Positions 35,155 to 44,600 of a stretch of DNA of 64,000 nucleotides are shown piece by piece. The translations under genes were made by a program, and so were the position numbers. The stretch is from Strigops habroptila (taxonomy: Eukaryota > Chordata > Aves > Psittaciformes > Psittacidae). The notes beneath the pieces are model-generated. The model was not told where the DNA came from. It was given only the letters and a program-made list of their open reading frames with translations, and searched no databases. Position 1 is the first letter of the stretch. Each line of letters begins with the position of its first letter. The stretch covers positions 18,362,744 to 18,426,743 of the forward strand of contig NC_044288.2 of NCBI RefSeq assembly GCF_004027225.2. Direction: 5' to 3'.

Positions 35155-35460
35155 TTCTTGGCACTATAATTTATCCCAGCACAACCCACCAAGGAGCACC
35201 ATCCCCCTGGGCCCCCTTGGCTCGTCCCCAGCATGGGAGATGGGGGCCGCCCGGTCTCCAAATCTGCCTTTTTGACCATAAAAGGGTTGGAACGCCGCGG
35301 CCCGCGGGAGGATGGGAAGGGGAAGGCAGAGCTATTTATAGCCCAGCATCAGGACCTCAGCCTGAACCCGGGGTTAATCAGCCTGCCACCAGATTAGGAT
35401 CTCCCTTGGCCCCTCCATTTTCTCATAAACCTTTGATTTAATAGCAGCGCTGGGAGGGAT
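35155..35460 (+). promoter_or_regulatory. Candidate muscle enhancer upstream of miR-143/145 (CArG + MEF2)
   Basis: An AT-richer block with a perfect CArG box CCATAAAAGG (35276-35285) and, 46 bp after it, a perfect MEF2 site CTATTTATAG (35332-35341). It also has ACTATAATTTAT near 35163, TTAATCAGC and GATTAGGATC homeodomain-type sites, and CCTTTGATT of TCF/LEF type. It lies 3.3 kb before the miR-143 hairpin. In mammals an SRF/myocardin CArG element a few kb upstream drives this cluster, so the equivalence is plausible but not shown. Confidence 0.45.
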
Positions 35461-38400
35461 GAAGGGAGACACAAGGTACCTCTCCTGTGCGGAGGCTGCC
35501 ATGGTCCATGGGGGTTGGGATGGAGATGCTGGGAGAGCTGGAAGGCCCCACTGGGAAGGGGCATTGGAGCTGTCCTGCCACCAGCATGTGCTGCCAAGAG
35601 ACAGCGAGCAGCATCCCTGTGCGACCGCTGCCTGTGAGGGACATCCAACAGGCAGCAGAAGCTGCCCTGGCATCAGTCCCTTTGATTCCTATAGAGTTAA
35701 GTGAGTCCTTCCAGTGAGGGCACGTTCTCCTCCATCACCCAGGAGGAGGCACCTTGGGCAGGATTCACCTTGCCTGCTGTCACCCAGCAACAAGTCCCTC
35801 AGCCAGCGGGAGGTGGCATCAGGGCTGCTTGGGTAGCTGATGGCCAAGCTGGGTCAAAGCTCGGCTGGCGCAAGGATGGAGCCCCAAGGGCTGGTGGATA
35901 TCAGGCTTTTGGGGACCAGGAGGAGCAGAAAGAGTGCCCACATGGGGCTGAGCATCGCCCAGTGACTTCCTCCCTCCTCCAGAGTGCAGGGCAGAGCCGG
36001 GGGGTTCAGGCTTCCCTCAAAAGCGCGGGTCTGGCCTCCCAGCTGGCCTCATGGGGCTGGGGAATTTCAAGGAGGAAACAAATCCCAACTGCTATTAAAA
36101 AGGACATTTCCTGCAGCGGCGGGCTGCCTGGAGAGGGGAAAGGGCGCTGTGTTGTAACCGCGGGGAGGGCCCAGCTCTGACTCAGCCCCGCGCCGCTGGG
36201 CAGGCAGCTTGTGGCCACTGAGCACCCACCGGGGAAGCGACCAGCAGAGCAGGAGGCTGGAGGTGAGCAGAGGGCAGGGGCAGGGGCAAGGGCAGCGCCA
36301 GCAGCGCCGGTGTGACCAAGGAAGGAGCCGGGGCACTGTCCTGGGCATGCACGCCATGCCCTGGCACCCTTGGCCGGGGGATGCGGTGGTGTCTGGTGGT
36401 CCCCCAGCATTGGTGGGACCTTCAGTCCAGCCATTTGTTATCCTGGTGCCTTCTTCTGAGGCTATGGGATATGTTTGCGTGATGTGAGCAAGGGGATGGT
36501 AACCCGGGGCTGTAGCTGTCCTCCCGGCAGACACAGCTTGGGGCACACTGGTGACCCCCAACACGGAGCTCCTCCAGCAACAACATGAGTGCTGGGGAGC
36601 AGAGGGTGGTGGCTGCACACGGCATGCAGGTGGCAGCCCCCTTTCCTTGGGAAACTGGGACAAAACCAAGAGTGGAGATGGGGGGAAAGGGCAGGCCCCA
36701 TCTTGGACATGCAATGGGGACATCAGAGGGAGGATGGGGTGCTTCCCCCCCTGAAATCTCCACTGGGGCAGGGGCGGGTGAGCCCTGCAGATGTTTTCCC
36801 TCCATCCCAGCGGGATGCTCAGCCCAGCGCATTCCTACAGCCCTTCCCGGCATTTCTTCCCCACCACCACCTCCCCGGGGACGAGGCTGAGGGCTGTGGA
36901 GGCAGAGAAGGCTCCGTCCTGTCTTTTCCCACCAAGGCCAGGACGCTGACAGGGAGAGAACAGGGGCCATCCCCAGGCCCCATTGCAGGGCTCCTGCAGG
37001 GTGACCTGCAGCTACCACCGGGAGAGGAGAATGTGCCCCACACACACATGGCTTTGAGTGATCAAAAGGAGGTCTGTGAGTAGCTATTGTGGGGTTTCTT
37101 GTGTGCATGGAGCTGTTGGCATTGCCGTCCTCGGTTCCATGGGGTGCTGGGCCCCATAGCAGCTGCCCAAGAAGGGATCCAGGAGCTTGCAGCCCCACAC
37201 CAGCCCACACTCACTGCCCCACCACACTGACTGCCATCCTCTGTCTTGCAGGCTCAGCCATGGGTGTCCCTGGGGACATGGGAGCTGCTGAAGGCACGTG
37301 ATGACTGTACAGCCCCAGAAGCATGGCCAGCGGCAAGAGGCGGGCAGAGCCGGAGGACAGCTCACTGCCAGCACGGGCACAGCCTGTGGAGAATCCTGCC
37401 CCTGTTCCTACCGCCAAGCAGTGCAAAGCGGGGCTGGCTCCCAGCACATCGCTCCTTGCTGAAAGCATGATGGTCCCTTCCTTGGGGTGTGCATGGGGCC
37501 GGGGCGCTGCCCGGCAGGGCCAGCAGTGGGGCAGAGGCTCTGCAGTGGCATATGGTGGCAGGAGGGTCCCTGCAGCACCTTCCCTGGCTGTGGGTCCCTG
37601 TGGCTGTTCCCACACTTGGCCGGAGCTCAGGGCTGGCCCAGCCATGGCTGGTATGGAGATAACCCCACGCTGGCCAAGGCTGCTCCCAGACCTCATTCCC
37701 AACTGATGGATGCCGCCAGCTTGGGGCGCCATGGGTGTCTTCTCCCTGCTCTCTCCTACCAAGAACCAGGGGCAGCACATTGCACGGGGTGACTTCTGCC
37801 CCAGTTTGCAGCCGGGTGCTCCCGGCCCGGGGGCCGGTGCCGGATGCAGGGGCTCAGTGGAGATGCACCATCTGCTTCTCGTCAGGCTGCCGGGAGCGCG
37901 GGGCCCAGCTCTGATAGATGGTCTGTTTATCACGTTTCGGCTCTGCTCAGGATGTTAGTGTTCGCCTGCGAAAGGCATTTTTGGACTCAGCTACTCCCTC
38001 CATCCTCCTTCTCCTCCTGCTTCCCCCAGGATCCTCGCTCTTGGGTCCGGATGGGCTGAAGCCTCTTCAGACCTGAGGGTGAAGGTCCAGGGAGCGTTTG
38101 TCCCACGGCTTCTGGTCTTTGCCCATGGGAAGGGCTGGGCTCAGCCCTGCCACCCTGGGAATGGATGGGGATGGGAAGCCGAGGTGCCTGCAGGCTCTGC
38201 CCTGATGGGGACTGGGACAGGGACAGGGTTGGAGGGGCAGCAGGAGCTTTCACATGCTCCTCATGCCCTGCGGCGGGGAAGGGGCAGAGGGCAGGGAGGG
38301 ATGTGCTGTGTGATACACATGGCCCCACACAGTCCTGGGATGCCCTAGCCCTGCTGAATGGCATCCTTGGGGCACTCCCATCACCCTCACCCTCTTGCCC

Positions 38401-38670
38401 AGCTCCTCACTAACTCTCGGGGGGGGGCACGTGGATTTGGAGGCAGACTCCCCCCCATCTGTCCCTATCCCTGTGTGTCCCTGCAGAGCTGAGCTACCAA
38501 GCCCAGGTCTGTCCTGCCATCGAGCTGGAGCTGGGCACAGGGGATGCAGATACACGGCTCTGGAGGGGGGACACCTCTTTGCCTGCAGCCAGCCAGGCAG
38601 ACACACAGCTTTGCTATGGGGTGAACCATGGACACACACCAGCCGCAGCGAGGATGACGACGGGCTCCTC

Positions 38671-38757
38671 CATGTCTCCCAGCCCAAGGTGCAGTGCTGC
38701 ATCTCTGGTCAATTGGGAGTCTGAGATGAAGCACTGTAGCTCGGGAAGGGAGGAACT
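38671..38757 (+). ncRNA. MIR143: miR-143 precursor hairpin
   Basis: Stem-loop whose 3' arm, 38722-38742, begins TGAGATGAAGCACTGTAG and is identical to vertebrate miR-143-3p; the 5' arm, 38688-38709 (GGTGCAGTGCTGCATCTC..), is identical to miR-143-5p. The loop CAATTGGGAGTC differs from the human loop by one base. In mammals it promotes the contractile smooth-muscle state by repressing ELK1, KLF family members and cytoskeletal regulators. It is co-transcribed with miR-145 about 0.3 kb downstream. Confidence 0.97.
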
Positions 38758-39063
38758 GCGCACCCTGGGACGCCCCATCCGGAGTGATGTGAGGAGAGCT
38801 GACCCCTGCCTATGGGAAAGGGCTCATCCCAAAGCTGCACATCCCTGCAGGCAGCAAGACGGGAGAGGAGGGTGGGGAGGTTTCTCCTTGCAGCAGAGGA
38901 ACTCCCGGCTCTGCTCAGGACCCTGGCCTAGTGCAGGGCACCAGTGGGAGAGGTTGCAGAGAAATGTGGGAGCCTTGTGCGTCAGGGGGACAGCAGGGAT
39001 GTGGCAGCAGCATCCCCCATCAGCCAGCAGTGAGGACATGGGGGCTGGCCTCCAGCCCGGGTC

Positions 39064-39150
39064 GCCGTGCCCTCAGGGTCCAGTTTTCCCAGGAATCCCT
39101 TGGGTGCTATGTTGGGGATTCCTGGAAATACTGTTCTTGGGGCCACGGCT
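39064..39150 (+). ncRNA. MIR145: miR-145 precursor hairpin
   Basis: Stem-loop with a 5' arm at 39078-39100 beginning GTCCAGTTTTCCCAGGAA, identical to vertebrate miR-145-5p over its full length, and a 3' arm at 39116-39137 beginning GGATTCCTGGAAATACTG, identical to miR-145-3p. The lower stem GCCGTGCCCTCAG pairs with TTGGGGCCACGGC. The loop differs from human at several bases, as expected for an unconstrained terminal loop. Confidence 0.98.
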
Positions 39151-39421
39151 CGGCGGCTGCAGACAGCCCATCCTGTGGGGAGCCACAGCCTGCGGAAGAG
39201 GCATCGACCAAGGTATGGGGTCACTTGGGGGGCTGCAGGCGGGAGGGGGGGCATGGCTACCCCAAACATGGGGAGGTGGGAACCCAGCACAGGCAGCTGT
39301 GGCTGCCCGACGCCGGGGGTTGATGGATGTCCCTGTGGACATCCTTGATGGAAGAGGACAGGGCTGGTGTGCAGATGGCCGTGCACGTTGCTCCTGCCCT
39401 GCACCTCACCACCCTGGGGTG

Positions 39422-39427
39422 AATAAA
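39422..39427 (+). terminator. Poly(A) signal, likely end of the miR-143/145 host RNA
   Basis: AATAAA 0.27 kb after the miR-145 hairpin, followed by GTGACTCTGTCCTGGCTG and TTCCTTTGGGG, a GT/T-rich downstream element. It is the first good plus-strand signal after the hairpins. Confidence 0.6.
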
Positions 39428-39842
39428 GGTCTCAACTCTGAGTGACTCTGTCCTGGCTGTTCCTTTGGGGCTGGGAGCAGGGTGGGAGCCTATGGTCTGA
39501 TGCAGAAAGGAGGGCCAAGACCTGCCTGTGGAGCAACCCGGGGTCTGTGCTCTCCTCCTACCCTGTCCCCCCCTCCATGTCCCACAGCTCCCAGCCCCGC
39601 CGTGCTCCTGCCACTGGGACTGATGCACCGCCCCTGCTGCTGGCTGGGCCGGGAGCTGGGACCTCTCCCTGCAGGCTCCAGGCGCTCAGGTCCACCCCGC
39701 ACGAATCACATCCCTGCCGGCGCCGCAGCCCCGGCGTGAGGGGCTGACCCGACCCCAGCCCGGGAGCTGCGAGCACGGGGGCCGGTGGGGAGCGGCAGCA
39801 CCTGCCTGCGCCTGTCTGCACACGGATGGAGATGGGAGATGA

Positions 39843-39925
39843 CAGGGGCAGCAGGAGCAGGAGGCAGGAGCAGGCAGGAGCAGGCAGCAGGAGCAGGCAG
39901 CAGGAGCCGGCAGGAGCAGGCAGCG
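39843..39925 (+). repeat. GGAGCAGGCAGCA tandem repeat
   Basis: Several imperfect copies of GCAGGAGCAGGCAGCAGGAG. GC-rich short-unit minisatellite with irregular register. Confidence 0.85.
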
Positions 39926-40540
39926 TGTCCGGGCAGGGCGGACGGCAGGTGGCGGTGCTGCACAGGCCGGAGCAGGCAGCCCGCGCTGCCCATCCTGCCT
40001 GTCCTGCCCAGTCCTGCCCCCCCGGAGCGCTGCAGGCCCGGGATGGGGAGCACCCAGGCACCGGGAGGCAGCCGCTGTCCCCTCCTTTCCCACGCACCGC
40101 TGTCCCCGTGTCCCCGCTCCGGTTCATGCCCTGCCTCCTTGGATACAAAGCCTGCCCCGGGTGGGTGCCATAGGGACAGGGAGGCCACTTGCCCCCGCTC
40201 TGGTTGCCATTCACAGCTAATCAATAGATGACACCCCCCACCACAGGCTCTAAGAACAAGCGCAGGGTGAGGGGCAGCACAGGGCACAGGGGTGGCCGCA
40301 CTGGTCCCGGTCTCCCAGCCAGGACACGAAAGTAACCCTAATCCCCCAGCTACTCCCACCCCCAAATGCAGCCAGACCCATCCACCCACAAGCTGGACAG
40401 ACACCCACACCGAGGACAGGTCCCCAGGGACAGCCATGCAATGCCAACACAGCCACCACGCTGCTGCCATGGCACACCCTACACATCACACAGCTCTGTT
40501 CCCACACAGCCCATTCCCGGCTCCGAAGCCCGTGCTGTGA

Positions 40541-40680
40541 CACCCCAAGGCTAACCAACATGCCCTAGGATTAACCAAATACCCCAGGGCTAACCAAAAC
40601 ACCCCAGGGGTAACTGAAACGTCCCAGGGCTAACCAACTGCGCCAGGACTAACTGACATGCCCCAGGGCTAACTGCCTCC
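40541..40680 (+). repeat. 20-bp minisatellite, about 7 units (CCCCAGGGCTAACCAAAACA)
   Basis: Units start near 40542, 40563, 40582, 40602, 40622, 40641 and 40661, each with C(C/G)CCAGGRCTAAC followed by a variable CAAA/TGAA end. Period 19-21 bases, moderately diverged. It ends about 10 bp before a perfect T-MARE. Confidence 0.92.
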
Positions 40681-40690
40681 CTACCCATAC

Positions 40691-40703
40691 TGCTGACTCA
40701 GCA
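40691..40703. promoter_or_regulatory. Perfect T-MARE TGCTGACTCAGCA
   Basis: The exact 13-base palindromic Maf recognition element (TPA type), which also contains the NRF2/NF-E2 core TGACTCAGC and an AP-1 site. It lies between miR-145 and CSNK1A1 with no nearby coding gene; its target is unknown. Confidence 0.5.
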
Positions 40704-41320
40704 GGGTGCAGCCGGCAGCACACCCCGCTGGGGCTCGCTGCTGACGCAGGGCCCCATCACCCCATCGCCCGCGCTCCCCGTGCCTGGCACCACCCTCCCA
40801 TGTGTGCCCCTGTCCCCTCCCCACGGCCGGCAAAGGAGAGATGGGCAAACCCATGTGTGCCTGTTCGGGGATATGGAAGGTGCACTGGGCCGTTGCCATT
40901 TGGTTTCCCAGACCTCCTGGTGGGGTTTGGGGTGTCTGCGATGGGACAGGGACAGATCCTGCCCAGAGGGACCACCCCAAAACCCAGCCGGGAATGGACA
41001 AAGAGGGGGAAAGTCCTTCCCATCCTGCATAAGTAGAAATCACAAAACCTCTCTGGAGATGACAAGCCAAAACCCAAACCAGCCTCCCCCCGTGACAGCG
41101 CTGCTGTGTTGCCGTGGCTCCAACCACTCCGTTTCAACCTTTTCCAAGCAGTTTGTTTTGATGTCGGTTGTTAGGGGGTTACACAACATGCCGGTGCAGG
41201 ATGGAAAGCCATGTCTCTCTCACACACACCCAAATTAAAACAACATGGCACTTGGCTCAGGAAATGCCAATTCAGAGAGTTTGATTGTTTCCTTCCTTCT
41301 CTTCCCCCCTTTCTCAGCTA

Positions 41321-41425
41321 GAAAATCTATCAAGGATGACCCTTGTCCCTGAGACATTTAGGTTTGGAATATATTGACAATTTCTGGCCAAAAAATGCCC
41401 TTTAACTGAGGAATTCCTGGCCTGC
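41321..41425. other. AT-rich island with TEAD-like and SRF-like motifs
   Basis: AGGTTTGGAATATATTGACA contains GGAATATA (TEAD type), and GGCCAAAAAATGCCC and GAGGAATTCCTGG follow. Unlike its GC-rich surroundings. Possible conserved noncoding element; no coding content. Confidence 0.3.
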
Positions 41426-41639
41426 CCCCAGCCTGTGAGGAAGCACCACTGTCCTCCTTGTCCCCACATCTCACTACCAGCTCCCAGCCAGGCACTTGCA
41501 GGCCCTACCTGGCCAGCAGCACCAGCAGCGGCAGGGGATGAGCAGAGACCCTGCACTAGGCAAACGTCCCCTTTGGGACTCGCCGGCTGCCTCCCCGGCC
41601 CTGTTCACAGGGGTTACCAGCAGCGCTGGGCATAAAGCC

Positions 41640-41730
41640 TGGAGCACTGAGCCATCTACTTGATAGGGAAACTGAGACACACACAAACTGCCTGTCCTTG
41701 CCTCAAGAACAACACAGCCAGGGCTTTGCT
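41640..41730 (-). repeat. MIR SINE fragment, reversed
   Basis: CCATCTACTTGATAGGGAAA, CTGAGACACACACAAACTG and AACACAGCCAGGGCTTTG follow the reverse complement of MIR (CCATTTTACAGATGGGGAAACTGAGGCACAGAG..CACACAGCTAG). It abuts CR1 copy C. Confidence 0.65.
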
Positions 41731-41742
41731 ACCCACCCCAGG

Positions 41743-42072
41743 GTCACAGAATCCCAGACTGGTTTGGGTTGAAGGGACCTTGAAACATATCCAATCCCAA
41801 CCCCCTGCCACGGGCAGGGACACCTTCCGCTAGAGCTGGTTGCTCCAAGCCCCTGTGTCCAACCTGGCCTTGAACACTGCCAGGGATGGGGCAGCCACAG
41901 CTTCTCTGGGCACCCTGTGCCAGCGCCTCACAGGGAAAAACTTCTTCTTAAGATCTCATCTAAATCTACCCTCTTCTAGTTTAAAGCCATTCCCCCTTGT
42001 CCTATTGCTACATGCCCCTATAAAAAGTCCCTCTCCAGATATCTTGTTGGCCCCTTTAGGTTTTGGAAGCCT
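41743..42072 (-). repeat. CR1 LINE 3' fragment (copy C)
   Basis: Begins CACAGAATCCCAGACTGG on the plus strand and runs through the same CR1 3' blocks as copy A (GGCCTTGAACACTGCCAGG, GCCACAGCTTCTCTGGGC), so it lies on the minus strand. The stretch GCGCCTCACAGGG lacks the AGCACCCTC present in copies A and B. Confidence 0.92.
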
Positions 42073-44289
42073 GGCCAGAGAAGGATGGCCAGGCCGCATG
42101 GGATGGGGACGCAAAGCCTCATCGCTCCATGAGGCTCATCCAGGGCCTCTGGGCAGTGCTGGGGCAAGCAGAGCTGGCACAGGGCAGCGCTGGAGCCATG
42201 CCACCCTGTGCCAAGGACAGAAGGGGTGTCATGCCACCGCAGCATCAGTCACAGGCGTTGCACGCTCCCTGCCTCAGTGTCCCCACTGGTGAGACGGTGC
42301 TGGCACAGGGCTGTGGGGACGCTCAGCACAGCTCAGCCTCCAGCGGCTCAGCACTACCATGGCTCAGGACCAACCCGTGCCGCTGGCTGCCGCGCCAGGG
42401 CTGCCATGCGGGAAGGGTGTTGTCCTGAGTCAGCCGCAGCGCCTGGGAGCGAGCAGCACCGCTGGCACAGCCCAGTGCCCAGCGTGGAGGAGGGAGCTGG
42501 CACGCAGCAGCCATGCAGAGCAGACATGCTCATTCCTTCCTTACTCCCAGCAGGACAAGCCTCCCCCCACGTTCCCTGCTCTCTGGAAAGCACCCAGGAG
42601 GGGAGGCTGAGCTGCCACACTCCCTTTTTTGGGCAGTTTCCCCCCATCCCAGAGTCCTGCACAGTTATTGTCTTTGCAGAAACTCAGCAGCCATAAATCC
42701 TCCTCTGCCTGCAGGGACTGCCTGCTTGTGCTTTCTGCCTCCTCTCCGTCTCCTCCCAGAGCCACATGTGGTGTGCCACAGCCCTCTAAAACAAATACTG
42801 GGGGTCTCCAAGGAGAGAAGAGGCACCATGATGGAATCCAGACCCCAGTGCCCACTGCCATCCCTGCCCCAGCCCAGGGAGACTTGTCCCTGTGGGTGCC
42901 AGCGTGGAGGTGGCAGGAGGGTTCTATGAATGTCCCACCAGGTCACTGAGCTGGGGCAGGACAGAGCCCATCACCTTCATTCCTAGAGACCATCAGGGTG
43001 CTGAGCCCTTATGAGCTGTGGCGGCAAACCCAAATGGATTCCCCGACCCACCATGGGAACCACAGCCAAGTATATACTGCCAGGGAGCAGCAATCGGCTT
43101 AAAGCTAATCCCTGTGTCCTGCGCTGGCCTCGGGCAGGGCCTCCATGGGGCAGGTGATGCCACCCGCTGCCAGGGCCTGGAGAGAGACAGGGTAGGTTTA
43201 ACAGGGGTTGTTGGGTGCTGGTGTGGCAGCCCTGGGACAGCCACTGGTACCCACAGCCCTGCACCCCATCGGCTAACCGCTGCCCTTCCCCAAGCTCCGC
43301 AGCCTGGCATGGTGTGACCAGACCTCGGTGCCAGTCCTGAGCGCGCAGTGCACTCAGCACCGTGACCCTCACAGCACTGTACCATTGTGCTTCAGCGCAC
43401 GGCCCCAAGGAGCTTTGGAGTATCCTGGCTTGTTTCCTGGCAAGGGCAGGACACCCCTGCGCTGGGAAAGGCTCCAGGGATTAGGGCTTTCTGCATGTGC
43501 AGGTTTTGAAGAGCTCAGCAGGGCTGTGACGAGGCGAGGGCGTGTGAACATGCACACGCTCACGCACACAGTGAGAGGCAGAGGTGCAGCAGAGCCCATC
43601 CGTGTCCCCAGGGGCCCTGCATGCACTCCTGGTCCTGCCTGCCCCGCACAGCCCTCCCAGGGGCCCTCCGCAGAGCATCCCCTGCCCCACATCCAGAACC
43701 TCCTGCCAGCAGCCCCCCAGGGCCACGCTGCTGAGCCCCACGGGGCTGTGCTGGAAAGAGGGATGTGGGCAGCACCGTGTCCTCAGGGCCTGGGGTCTCA
43801 CAGCACCGCAGAGCCCCCAGCCCCGGAGCTGTGCCTGCACACCCAGCCCCGCCAGGGCTCAGCCACGCTGGCTGAGCTGCTCCCACTGATGCAGTGGGAT
43901 GAGATTAGTGTGCGCGTGGGAAGCTGGAGAGGGAGCAGGAGGGGGCAGGAATGGCCCCCATGGGAGTCCAGGTGTGCGGGAGTCATGCAGAGGGACGCCA
44001 GCATGGAGATGGCTCCAGCCCATGCACAGGGCTGGGGATGCCGGTGCCTGTGCCCACCAAAGGGCTCAGCTCACCCAGCACCCATGGGTGCCCTGGCTCC
44101 CAGCTTGGGCTCCCAGTCACCCGCCCTACTGAGTCAGCACCAGGTTGTGTTGGTGCCTGAATCCTGTGGTGCTGCCAAACCCGGCAGTGCAGAAGCTCAG
44201 TGGCCCTGTTCTGGTTGAGCAAAGCACAGGCAGGGTGCTGCCCAAACCAGCACCGCCATACCCCATGTACCCCCTTGGTGCGGGCAGCA

Positions 44290-44600
44290 CGAGTGGTGCC
44301 AGTGGGACCCCCGCAGCACAGCCCCGGCAGAGCCGCCGGTGCCCAGCCCATCCCCGCGGCATCAGGCACAGCCCTGCGCGCACACCCAGACCGACGCGCT
44401 GCCAAAGGCCCTCCGTCAGCAGCGCCCGGCGCTCCCTGCCCCGGCGCGGCAGCTCCAGACCTGCTCCGCATGGCACCGCATCAGGCAGGGCCGGCTCGTC
44501 CTGGCCCGCTGCCCCGGGCACCCCGCCAGAGCCAAACGCGCCCAGGGAGCGCCGAGGCAGCGCCAGCACGTTGCCGACAGGGCAGGTTCCCATCGCCGTT
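44290..44600. other. CpG-dense patch without a recognised gene
   Basis: A local cluster of CpG dinucleotides (GGCATCAGGC..GCGCGCACACC..GACGCGCTGCC..GCGCCCGGCGC..). Open frames cross it on both strands but none resembles a known protein. It could be an orphan CpG island for an unannotated RNA, or a GC spike. Confidence 0.35.

Larger units (their letters stand above)
29745..39450 (+). ncRNA. CARMN: Inferred miR-143/145 host lncRNA (CARMN/MIR143HG-like)
   Basis: In mammals both miRNAs are processed from the long noncoding RNA CARMN, transcribed opposite to IL17B and CSNK1A1; the hairpins here have that orientation. A primary transcript must cover 38671-39150. The 3' end is supported by an AATAAA at 39422-39427 with a GT-rich downstream stretch. 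The 5' end at the 29.6-29.7 kb promoter-like cluster is a guess, and I cannot define exons. No long conserved open frame is present. Both limits are inferred. Confidence 0.35.
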
